The translations under genes were made by a program, and so were the position numbers. Shown here one piece after another: positions 54,901 through 62,272 of a stretch of DNA of 63,820 nucleotides. Within the stretch, counting starts at the first letter, position 1. Every line of letters starts with the position of its first letter. Source of the stretch: Clostridia bacterium (GTDB lineage Bacteria; Bacillota; Clostridia; Oscillospirales; Acutalibacteraceae); contig JAFYSE010000037.1 in the NCBI GenBank assembly GCA_017546665.1, positions 1 through 63,820 on the forward strand, written 5' to 3'. Below the pieces are notes generated by a model. The model saw only the letters and a program-made list of their open reading frames with translations. It did no database searches and was not told where the DNA came from.

Positions 54901-55215
54901 AATACCATTTCTGATTTGATTATATAACTTGTAATTAGTCGCAACTATATCTGTACCGGTAAAATCTCGGCGTAAATCTTTAACGATATTCTTTATATAC
55001 TGTTCATCTATGTCAGGATTGATTTTTTTGAGAGAGTCTTCAAGAATGGTCGGCAAAACACACTCCTTTTTAGAAGAGCGTCCCGTTCCGTCGTTTAAAT
55101 CGTCTCGCTTGTTTGGGTCGGCATCGCAGGTTATGATGTCGTACTCAAAAGGAGCAGTATTTAATTTTGAGAGTATGGCACGTTCAATATCGTCTTCTGA
55201 TATGAAGTTTCTCAT
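51991..55215 (-). CDS. hsdR: Type I restriction enzyme, R subunit
   Basis: A 1074-residue translocase/nuclease. The N-terminal PD-(D/E)xK nuclease has D151 (RRPDVIVF), E165 and K167 (FIELKNS). The SF2 helicase follows with Walker A HTQGSGKS (309-316), ITDRDDLDTQ, DEAH (413-416), TGTPL and QAIARANR. A C-terminal helical domain binds the methyltransferase. Together with HsdM and HsdS it cleaves unmodified DNA far from its recognition site after translocation. It is 19 bp downstream of hsdS and appears full length. Confidence 0.95.
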   Translation of the reverse strand: MRNFISEDDIERAILSKLNTAPFEYDIITCDADPNKRDDLNDGTGRSSKKECVLPTILEDSLKKINPDIDEQYIKNIVKDLRRDFTGTDIVATNYKLYNQIRNGIKITVRRNGREDFDFVKLIDFNEPTNNTFTAVSQMWIQGKSYYRRPDVIVFVNGLPLVFIELKNSIVKVEEAYNKNLQDYKKDIPNLFAFNQICVLSNGLETRLGAFNATYEYFFEWLKVHSEKEGLDRESIRNSTDANNSSIRFFIDGLLDKAKLIDYIENFILFQNESIKIIAKNHQYLGVNNLMESMENRKELKGKLGVFWHTQGSGKSYSMVMFARKVKRKLQGNFTFLVITDRDDLDTQIHKNFVRTEVIGANEECQPKNGKQLREFLQTNKSFIFTLIHKFRYDKGKKYPVLSTRDDIIVLVDEAHRTQYKDLAENMRTALPNANYIAFTGTPLLGAKRLTNQWFGDYVSEYNFAQSVEDGSTVPLFYSRRVPSVWLQNDFLDDDVLDIIEEENLNEDETRLLENSASRILEVIKREDRLDKVAQDIAYHFPRRGFLGKGMVVSVDKFTAVKMYDKVQHYWAIEKQNIIKERNAATTKEERDRLKDILDYMNRVEMAVIISEDADETDKFAKYGLDISTHRAKMNAINADGKDIEDRFKDVNDNLQLVFVCAMWLTGFDVPNLSTLYLDKPMKGHTLMQAIARANRVYPNKSSGLVVDYVNVFKYMKKALSQYATGNNGDDFPAKDIDKLIEYIDSTIVEADEFLMSLNINLENIIAESNTLDRLDELRNAYDTILAKDEGKEKFKVILNTLVNLYEASKPEVFEKKWYNAKFSPLVYLHGLFYRTIDDEKVNRARAKMNQLLDSSVSAENSSDDGQEIVIYKSKVIDLSKIDAEELRKEIKEAQYKAIEIDDLKAFIEKALEQMLNKNCTRLAFSQRYKGIIDSYNAGSSENEDYYEQLVKLLEELQQEDNRANTEGLTEEELEIYDLLVAGKKLTKAEEQKVKLSAKNLYKKLTENKQSLFVIDWYKDEQPKGKVITAVTNSLDADLPDSYDKVSFNAKVNLLINHFVDMAVQGYGWIGAAA

Positions 55216-55233
55216 AATCTCCCTCCTTTAATG

Positions 55234-56436
55234 TTAGACTTCAAGTTTACCACTCATCAGGCGGGGTAATAATAAGTCTCGCTGTTCGATAAGGTTTTTG
55301 TTCTTTAGCATGATTGTATAAATCTGTTTATAGATGCTTTCAACTCTTTTATCATACTCTAAAACAAGTTCTTTTGTAGGAACCAAGAATTTGATTTTAT
55401 TAATTATAACTTGGCTGATGTTTTGTTGTGCAGCACCGAAACTAATGTTTTCCAAGTACTTTTTATTTAGTTTCAAAAAATGGAACATAAAGATGTTACT
55501 AACATACGATTTCGGCATAAAAACACAGGTGGCTTGACTACAGGATATTTCTTTTGTGGTAATACCTAATTTACCTACGCCTGCATACATAGAACAAAGC
55601 AAAGCACCGACGGGTATTAGTTTAGCAGCACTATTTTGTAAACCTGCCGACGTAATATGCTCTTCTGTATCTATTATTAAAGAATCTAATAGTTCACCTG
55701 TTTTTATCCATCCAATAGTGCCACCATCATAGTATTCTGGATTGCTTCTACTTGGAGTTCCACCTGATGAGGTGTCAAACATTTCGTTTATCTTTTTATA
55801 TTCCCAGCCAACCGGAATGCCATTCTCAAATTCAGCAGTTTCATAACCAGGGAAACGGAAACGAACAAACCACTCTTTATAGAGATTTTCTGCCATCTGT
55901 TCTAATATAGCAATTCGCTTGTTGTTGTTCTCAATCAAGTTATCATAATTAGAAAGAACGGATGCAATCTTTTTTTGTGTTTCTATATCGGGCAAATCAA
56001 CCTTAAACTTTAACAAATCCTCGTTTCTCAAACTTGCTCGTGTTATCAAAGAAGCAACCTTTAAGAAATTTGCTCTGAATTGAGCAGTTCTAAAGTAGTA
56101 TCCCATATACAAGGGGTACGTATTTTCTGTGATGGGTCTTAATCTCTTACAAAAACCGTTATAAGTTGCTTTGGGGTAATCCTTCAATGCAACACAACTC
56201 ATTCCAAGTTCATTTGCAGTTTCACTTGTTCTTGTAATAAAAACGTCCCCGGCTTTGATAGAATAAGAACGTTGTTCTTTATCAGAGGACTGAACTAAAT
56301 CTTTTATCTCGTCAGGTATAAAATAATTATTAAACACAGTTGAAAAACTTAAAAAAGGAAATCCTGTTCCGAAACAATCACCCGATTTAGACAACCCATT
56401 ACTTACTTCATATAAATCGCCTAATCTGTATTCCAT
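55234..56436 (-). CDS. hsdS: Type I restriction enzyme, specificity subunit
   Basis: A 400-residue subunit with two target-recognition domains (about 5-150 and 205-360). Each is followed by a conserved helix: DIETQKKIASVLSNYDNLIENN ends the first and the C-terminal LVLEYDKRVESIYKQIYTIM region the second. The second recognition domain starts IPVGWEYKKINEMF. DNA specificity cannot be predicted by eye. ATG 56436, one base after the hsdM stop, is preferred over upstream TTG/GTG inside hsdM. No inverted-repeat invertase partner gene is seen. Confidence 0.93.
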   Translation of the reverse strand: MEYRLGDLYEVSNGLSKSGDCFGTGFPFLSFSTVFNNYFIPDEIKDLVQSSDKEQRSYSIKAGDVFITRTSETANELGMSCVALKDYPKATYNGFCKRLRPITENTYPLYMGYYFRTAQFRANFLKVASLITRASLRNEDLLKFKVDLPDIETQKKIASVLSNYDNLIENNNKRIAILEQMAENLYKEWFVRFRFPGYETAEFENGIPVGWEYKKINEMFDTSSGGTPSRSNPEYYDGGTIGWIKTGELLDSLIIDTEEHITSAGLQNSAAKLIPVGALLCSMYAGVGKLGITTKEISCSQATCVFMPKSYVSNIFMFHFLKLNKKYLENISFGAAQQNISQVIINKIKFLVPTKELVLEYDKRVESIYKQIYTIMLKNKNLIEQRDLLLPRLMSGKLEV

Positions 56437-56437
56437 A

Positions 56438-58177
56438 TTATTCACCAAACAATCTTTCAATGTTTACAGATATATTGTTTTCTATTTCTTTGGCTTCTTC
56501 ATTAAGCATAGTAAGTTCACTATTTAAAGACAGCATTTTTGATTTAAATTCTTCTTCCGTCAGACCATCATCTTCAATAACAACACCTACATAGCGTCCT
56601 GCATTAAGTGAATAATCTTGTTCCTCTATACCATCTTCACCCTTTAATGATGCAGCTTTACAAAGACCAATAACATCACGGTATTCACCATCAGGAAATC
56701 TTTCAATAAGCCAATTAATTTGTGCTTGCCAATAATCTTTAGTTTTTATTTCTTTATTGTCTGCACTTTCAGGAGCGTTGTCGAGTTCTGTTTTATACTC
56801 GTCTATAAGGTCAGCAAATGCCTGAGTATCACCATTATAAAGCTTTGTAATAATAGCTAAATTCTTAATCTGCTCATCGGAGAATTTTCTGTGAGCTTTA
56901 TCAATTTGTGTAAAGATATTACGAGCATCTACAAAAAGTATTTTGTCTTTCTTATCTGTTTGAGCTTTTTTCTTATCAAAAAACCAAAGAGTTGCAGGAA
57001 GAGTAACGGATGTGAACATATTAGAAGGCAAAGTCACCATCTGCGAGATAATACCATCTTCAATCATTTTCTTTCTGATTTCATATTCGGAACCCGAAGC
57101 ATCGGAGGCGGAGTTTGCCATAACAAGTGCTGCTCGACCATTATCGTTCAGAGCAGTAGCAAAGTATCCAATCCAAAGGTAGTTTGCATTGGGTACGGTT
57201 TCTTTTTTATCAGATGCTTTCTTTGCGGTTTTAGACTTGTTTCTGGGCACACCGTAGGTATTAAAACGAGCATCGTCAATAACCTTTTCCACAACAACTT
57301 CATCTACATTGAAGGGAGGATTCGCCATAACGTAGTCGAACTGACCGAAGGCATCATAGGGGTCAGAGTAGAAAGAGTTTGCTTCGGTGATTTCGCCACG
57401 AACATTGTTAAGCAAAAGGTTCATTTTAGCAAGCTTAACTGTATCGGGTTCTTTTTCAACACCATAACAACGAAACTTCATCTGTTCATCTTCATTGGCG
57501 TTATGCTCATGCATATATCTTGCAGCCTGAACGAACATACCACCTGAACCGCAAGCCGGATCAAGGAATTTCTTATCTCCACATTCAGGATTAAGAACAT
57601 TAACCATATAACGAACAACAGTTGCAGGCGTATAGAATGCGCCACCGTCTTTACCTTCTGAAAGAGCAAAGTTACCAAGGAAGTATTCGTAAATTTCACC
57701 GAAAATATCAATAGTACAGTTTTCAGGAATATCCTTAAAAATACGAACAATATTTGAAAGAAGCTCAGGTTCTTCTTCGGGAACTAACTGTGCATAAACC
57801 TCTTTCGGAAGAACACCATACATTTTGGGATTTTCATCCTCAATAGCTTCCATTGCTTTCTTTACAAGCACAGCTTTATTAGCATCATCAGGAGCATCAT
57901 TGATAGCATCATAATATGCACATTCAGGCAGATAAAAACCACACTTCTCCATAGCAATATCTTTGATTGACTTTTCAGCTCTGCCACCCTTAGTACGGTT
58001 ATATTCTGCTTCAATTTCATCTTTATGCTGTTTAAATAAAATATCAGCATACCTCAAAAAGATAAGTCCGAGTATAGGCTGACCGTATTTGTTTGCGGCA
58101 AGATGAGCACCTGCACGAAGAACATCTGCAGCATGCCACAGGTTTTCTTTTAAGGTTTTGAGTTCTTTATCTGTCAT
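56438..58177 (-). CDS. hsdM: Type I restriction enzyme, methyltransferase subunit
   Basis: A 579-residue N6-adenine methyltransferase: N-terminal HsdM_N helical domain, GGAFYTPATVVRYMV, SAM motif LDPACGSGGMFVQ (205-217), catalytic NPPF (286-289) and a C-terminal coiled region that contacts HsdS. It is the first gene of the hsdM-hsdS-hsdR-DUF262-unknown-unknown-WYL block. The AT-rich upstream gap contains TATAAT on the minus strand (58232-58227) with a poor -35, a plausible promoter. Confidence 0.95.
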   Translation of the reverse strand: MTDKELKTLKENLWHAADVLRAGAHLAANKYGQPILGLIFLRYADILFKQHKDEIEAEYNRTKGGRAEKSIKDIAMEKCGFYLPECAYYDAINDAPDDANKAVLVKKAMEAIEDENPKMYGVLPKEVYAQLVPEEEPELLSNIVRIFKDIPENCTIDIFGEIYEYFLGNFALSEGKDGGAFYTPATVVRYMVNVLNPECGDKKFLDPACGSGGMFVQAARYMHEHNANEDEQMKFRCYGVEKEPDTVKLAKMNLLLNNVRGEITEANSFYSDPYDAFGQFDYVMANPPFNVDEVVVEKVIDDARFNTYGVPRNKSKTAKKASDKKETVPNANYLWIGYFATALNDNGRAALVMANSASDASGSEYEIRKKMIEDGIISQMVTLPSNMFTSVTLPATLWFFDKKKAQTDKKDKILFVDARNIFTQIDKAHRKFSDEQIKNLAIITKLYNGDTQAFADLIDEYKTELDNAPESADNKEIKTKDYWQAQINWLIERFPDGEYRDVIGLCKAASLKGEDGIEEQDYSLNAGRYVGVVIEDDGLTEEEFKSKMLSLNSELTMLNEEAKEIENNISVNIERLFGE

Positions 58178-58313
58178 TTTCTCTACTCCTTAATTGATAG
58201 CAATAATAAGATATAATTATACAAATATTATAATATCATAAAATGCACATCAATTGCAATACGATTACTTATTTTTCATATTGTGGTGTCGGTTTTTGGC
58301 TCACCAAAAAAGA

Positions 58314-58336
58314 AAAGCCACCCGAAGGTGGCTAAA
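58314..58336 (-). terminator. Terminator of the AAA-protease/zinc-ribbon operon
   Basis: TTTAGCCACC / GGTGGCTTTT-type hairpin (arms 58315-58323 and 58328-58335); on the minus strand it is followed by TTTTCTTTTTTGG. It lies ~30 bp past the DUF4236 gene stop. Confidence 0.85.
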
Positions 58337-58366
58337 GTAATACACATAATGCGTTTACTCATATTG

Positions 58367-59431
58367 TTAGCATAAAGTTTTAACAATATCTGATGGGTCC
58401 TTCCCCTGCAAATTTTGTTCAATAAACCATTCTCTACAAAAAACTTTCGATAACAAACAATTATTTTTATACATCACTTTTACATTAACATTTTCTACAG
58501 GTAAAAGTGCAAAGGTATCCCTTGCTACACGAACAGCAATAGCACAGTAATAATCTTCAAAAGCACTTTTATTTAACCTATCAAGCTTTATATCAATAAT
58601 AGAAAACTCTACATCTATCATTGAACAATCATCAGTTGAAAATTCAAAATCTTCCGCATAATCGAGCAAATCATCATAAGGATTTACCGTACTGATTATC
58701 TCCAATAAAGCATCTATATTGCCGTCAAAAACATCAACCGCTTTTTTATGTAGGTAATCCCATGTTTCCGGAACAACATCATCCGATGTTGGCGCTCTAT
58801 GAGAAATAACGTCAATCCAATCAATTGCAACATCGCAATTTTCAAAAATAAATTTTATCGTATCGTAGGTGATTTCATCCGATTTCTTTTTCTCAGCTAA
58901 ATTTGTTACTGATACTATCTCATCTGTTGAAGCAATTACTGATTCATCAACTTCAGATACAGTATTGGTATGACAATTCTCAGAAACATCAACAACAGTA
59001 TCTATAGGTTTATTCTTCTCAGTTAATGTTCCATCCTTTGAAGGAACGTTCGTCGGTTGATCTTTAGTATCTTCGCATACTGAATACAGCGGAGATACAG
59101 GCTTAGTAGTGATTTTTTGAGAAATGGTATTATCACCATATAAATTTGAATTGTTTGATGAAGACGGCAAATCACTTTGTTTTTCGCCAAAGAGTTCTCC
59201 AAATAAACCTCCACTTTTTTTCTCAACTTTTTTCTTTGATGGACTAGAAGTATCAGTATAATAAATACCGGTTCCTGGAATACCTATACTTGTAGTTGTC
59301 TTTCCTGTATTGAAATTATAAGTTTTTCTGAATCCAGGAACACCTGCACTAATACTCACGCCCTTTTTCCCTAAATTCAATCTAACGCCCTTACATATTG
59401 AAACACTTTTTCTAAATCTTAATGAACCCAT
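58367..59431 (-). CDS. DUF4236 protein with unknown acidic C-terminal region
   Basis: A 354-residue protein. Residues 1-60 are a DUF4236 module (SLRFRKSVSICKGVRLNLGKKG, then VSISAGVPG and the GIPGTGIYYTDT end). A long polar, Ser/Thr/Asp-rich linker (about 65-190) is probably disordered. The last ~160 residues form an acidic alpha/beta part (FENCDVAIDWIDVISHRAP ... ENVNVKVMYKNNCLLSKVF) I cannot name. It is the last gene of the operon, 13 bp after the pseudo-RuvB gene. It lacks the zinc-ribbon module of the other three, so it may be an output or scaffold component. Confidence 0.75.
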   Translation of the reverse strand: MGSLRFRKSVSICKGVRLNLGKKGVSISAGVPGFRKTYNFNTGKTTTSIGIPGTGIYYTDTSSPSKKKVEKKSGGLFGELFGEKQSDLPSSSNNSNLYGDNTISQKITTKPVSPLYSVCEDTKDQPTNVPSKDGTLTEKNKPIDTVVDVSENCHTNTVSEVDESVIASTDEIVSVTNLAEKKKSDEITYDTIKFIFENCDVAIDWIDVISHRAPTSDDVVPETWDYLHKKAVDVFDGNIDALLEIISTVNPYDDLLDYAEDFEFSTDDCSMIDVEFSIIDIKLDRLNKSAFEDYYCAIAVRVARDTFALLPVENVNVKVMYKNNCLLSKVFCREWFIEQNLQGKDPSDIVKTLC

Positions 59432-59444
59432 TTAGACACCTCCT

Positions 59445-60386
59445 TTAGTGAAATGAATCAAGAATATTTCTTATAGAAGTATCACCCAAAGGTTGCTTAA
59501 TCTCCGCATGAAGATAAAGATAGTCAGAGATATACTTCAAAATACTCTTAATATTTTTAAAAGAATTTTGTGAGTTTGCTTCCTTTATGACTTTAATTGC
59601 CGTCTTAGTTAACTGAATATCATACAGAGAAGCAATTTCACGGATTTGCAGTTCTTCCAATTCATCTTTGCTTGGGGTAAATTCAATCACAAAATCTAAG
59701 ATGTTTAAAATTTCAGTTGGAATATCACTAATTGTTTCCGCAACAAAAACTGTCGTAAAAGGAGCTAAGTCCAGACGAATGCTCCGTGCCCCTTGTCCTT
59801 TTCCTATCGTAATTTCAATAAAAAAATCACTTAAAGCAGTGGAAAACAATTTCACGACATCCTTGTTAATCTCTGAACATACTTCATAAAGCAGAACTTC
59901 TCCAGGTTGCAAACTGGTAATAGTAGCCGCTAAATCGCTTGCTCTTTCTGCAGCTCTTGAATTAGTTCTCTTAAAATTGGTGACAGTAAAGTACGCATCA
60001 TCAACGACCTCAAGGAAATGCTTTCTAATCATATCACTTGCTGATACGATAGCAATATGTCCTAGCATTGCATCTGCCAAGTATTCGTAATAATCAGCCT
60101 CTTGTTGGTTCTTAAACAAATCAATATCCGTTCTTCTTTTGATGGCTACAGGTATTGAAAAATCGAAAAGATGTTTTGCTTGAGGATTCTGTTTAAAAAA
60201 TTCCATCCAATCTATCGGGGGAAGTATATTTGTTTTGTGGTAATCATTTCTGTACGGAATAACTGTATCGTTAAACCACTTTTCAGCTTCCTCTCGGTTT
60301 ATGAAATCTTTCACAACCTCAGCAAACCCGCACTTCGTACAAACATTATTTTGTCCACATTCAGTTTTACATACAGGACATTTCAT
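59445..60386 (-). CDS. Zinc-ribbon protein with a RuvB-like ATPase body lacking Walker motifs
   Basis: A 313-residue protein. Residues 1-48 are the shared module MKCPVCKTEC ... CTKCGF ... INREEAEKW ... PYR. From ~residue 108 the sequence follows the Holliday-junction ATPase RuvB: LGHIAIVSASDM at the Walker A position (RuvB has a GPPGLGKT loop there), ERASDLAATITSLQPGEVLLYE leading to the Walker B position (EVCSE instead of DEIH), then IGKGQGARSIRLDLAPFT, a near-exact match to a RuvB signature. The lid region ends with NIKSILKYISDY. Both ATP-binding motifs are lost, so it should be a pseudo-ATPase. Confidence 0.78.
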   Translation of the reverse strand: MKCPVCKTECGQNNVCTKCGFAEVVKDFINREEAEKWFNDTVIPYRNDYHKTNILPPIDWMEFFKQNPQAKHLFDFSIPVAIKRRTDIDLFKNQQEADYYEYLADAMLGHIAIVSASDMIRKHFLEVVDDAYFTVTNFKRTNSRAAERASDLAATITSLQPGEVLLYEVCSEINKDVVKLFSTALSDFFIEITIGKGQGARSIRLDLAPFTTVFVAETISDIPTEILNILDFVIEFTPSKDELEELQIREIASLYDIQLTKTAIKVIKEANSQNSFKNIKSILKYISDYLYLHAEIKQPLGDTSIRNILDSFH

Positions 60387-60410
60387 TTTTGTTCCTCCCG
60401 ATTTTGAATT

Positions 60411-61340
60411 TTAATTTAGTTCTTCCACATCTGAAAAGTTTGCATAATACCCATCGCCATACAATGCGATACCTTTGGCTGCTCTTTCCTTGTCAGAAGA
60501 AACCAACGCAAGAGGAGCATATAAACATTTTGCATTAAATCTTTTGCAAGAAGCAAGATAGAACTCCCTGTCTCTTTCAGAAAGAACGGGTTTGTTAGTT
60601 ACGCCAACGGCTACTTTCATCAAGTACAAAACATTATTTTTCTGCAAAGCGTAATTCGGAAATCCGTGTGCCCCCTTATGAGTTTCTAACACCGTGAATC
60701 CGTTTTTAGCAATATAGTGCTGCCCGACAATTTCCATTCCGAAGTCTAAAAGTTCTTCTTCTGTCATTAAGTCTTTTTCGGTGTATTGCGGAATACCATC
60801 GCCCCAATCTTTCACCTGCAGGCGAGGGTCTTTTCTTACAGTTAAGTTGCTAATATCCTTTCGGTTCAACAAGAATGGATCTTTGTTTGGGTCAATGACG
60901 ATACCGAGCAGGTGGGGATTGTCGTAAAGGATGTCGATGAATTTGTTTATATCCATAGTTATTACATCCTTAGAATCTCCTGCTACACGACCATTCATGT
61001 CGGAGTAAATAGCTATGTAATGACCGCCTCTAAATGGTGAAATGAGCAACTGTTTATCATTAACAGGGGCACTAACCCAAGAACCGTTTTCCACCAATCC
61101 CGCAAAAATCTTATAGAACCTATCGAAAGCCTCATCAGTTTTCAGTTCATACAGTTTTCTCTTAGCTTCACCAAAATTCTTAGGAGTGAAGAAGTGGGTG
61201 TTACGATAAGGGACAACAACTTGTTGTTCCCAAAACATCGCTTCTTCCTTGCTGATGAAAGTTTTATTCAGTTGGTCAAATCCACATTGAGGACATCTAT
61301 CATATCCCGAACACTCTGTTTTACATACTGGACATTTCAT
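60411..61340 (-). CDS. Zinc-ribbon protein with SseB-like domain
   Basis: A 309-residue protein starting with the shared module MKCPVCKTEC ... CPQCGF ... FISKEEAMFWE ... VPYR (1-47). Residues ~80-170 resemble an SseB N-terminal-type domain (LVENGSWVSAPVNDKQLLI, then HYIAIYSDMNGRV and LLGIVIDPNKDPFLL). The last ~100 residues (VLETHKGAHGFPNYALQKNN onward) have a strand pattern loosely like a PD-(D/E)xK nuclease, with the expected acidic residues replaced; this is speculative. It is 14 bp downstream of the LRR gene. Confidence 0.7.
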   Translation of the reverse strand: MKCPVCKTECSGYDRCPQCGFDQLNKTFISKEEAMFWEQQVVVPYRNTHFFTPKNFGEAKRKLYELKTDEAFDRFYKIFAGLVENGSWVSAPVNDKQLLISPFRGGHYIAIYSDMNGRVAGDSKDVITMDINKFIDILYDNPHLLGIVIDPNKDPFLLNRKDISNLTVRKDPRLQVKDWGDGIPQYTEKDLMTEEELLDFGMEIVGQHYIAKNGFTVLETHKGAHGFPNYALQKNNVLYLMKVAVGVTNKPVLSERDREFYLASCKRFNAKCLYAPLALVSSDKERAAKGIALYGDGYYANFSDVEELN

Positions 61341-61354
61341 TTTCTATTCTCCGT

Positions 61355-62272
61355 TTAACCAAGTGAATAAGGCTCATTGTTAATGAGTATCCACTCGTTT
61401 TTCCAATTCAAATTTGCTAAACCACAGCAGGCGTCAAGCCATTGCTTATCCAACTCAACATCTTCTTCATAGAAATCGCAATAGATGTTGCTCAACTTAT
61501 AGCATTGCTCTACTACATAGCGTTCGATACTTTTTATACTGCTTGGAAAAACAATGTTTTTTAGATTTTTGCATCTAAAAAATGCTCCACGCATAATAGT
61601 CTCAACGCCGTTTGGAATTATTAAACTTTCCAACTGTGAACAATGAGAAAACGAATACACACCTATTGAATTAACTTCGTCTGGAATCACTATGCGTGTT
61701 GCGGTTTTGTCCGAAACAAATAACAGTTTTCCAGTAGCTTTTTCAATCAAGCACTTGTTTTTGATGTAGTAGTTTTCATTACCTTTAGCAAGTGTAATAT
61801 GTTCTGCGCTAAAACAATGATCTCCTAAAAAGCGAATAGAAGATGGCAAGACAACCGATTTTATTGGACAACCATTAAAGGCATATTCTCCAATTTCCTC
61901 TACACCTTCTGGAATGTTAATTCTTTCGATATTTTTGTGTGCAAATGTTCTCGGTTCAATTTGTTTGATTGTATTAGGCAGAACAATTTCAGTTGCCTTT
62001 GAATCACAAGAACCGTCATGTTCAATTTTCTTCACACCATAAGGAACAACAATTTTCTTTTTACCTTTAATATTACATCTTTTAATAGTGAAATCTTCTA
62101 TCGTCCAATCTTGTAGGTTTTCCAGATAATTTTTACGATAAGGCTCAACAACATCAAGCAACCAGTTATTAGCATCATCTTGATTTATAAAAGTCGTAAG
62201 GAGTTCAGAGAAGCCGCATTGATGACACTCCTGTTTTTCCGAGCATTCCGTTTTACATACTGGACACTTCAT
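61355..62272 (-). CDS. Zinc-ribbon protein with BspA-type leucine-rich repeats
   Basis: A 305-residue protein. The shared N-terminal module MKCPVCKTEC ... CHQCGF ... FINQDDANNW ... EPYR (1-47) has cysteines at 3, 6, 10, 16 and 19. It is followed by five to six LRR_5 repeats (about 65-250: TIKQIEPRTFAHKNIERI, NIPEGVEEIGEYAFNGC, VIPDEVNSIGVYSFSHC, IIPNGVETIMRGAFFRC). No signal peptide is present, so unlike the dockerin LRR protein at 7998-9287 it should be cytoplasmic. Its ATG overlaps the protease gene stop (ATGA), giving tight coupling. Confidence 0.85.
   Translation of the reverse strand: MKCPVCKTECSEKQECHQCGFSELLTTFINQDDANNWLLDVVEPYRKNYLENLQDWTIEDFTIKRCNIKGKKKIVVPYGVKKIEHDGSCDSKATEIVLPNTIKQIEPRTFAHKNIERINIPEGVEEIGEYAFNGCPIKSVVLPSSIRFLGDHCFSAEHITLAKGNENYYIKNKCLIEKATGKLLFVSDKTATRIVIPDEVNSIGVYSFSHCSQLESLIIPNGVETIMRGAFFRCKNLKNIVFPSSIKSIERYVVEQCYKLSNIYCDFYEEDVELDKQWLDACCGLANLNWKNEWILINNEPYSLG

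Noticed and set aside
56891-57547. 218-codon + strand frame opposite hsdM
   Set aside because: Antisense shadow of a conserved gene; Cys/Ile/Phe-rich composition and no ribosome site.
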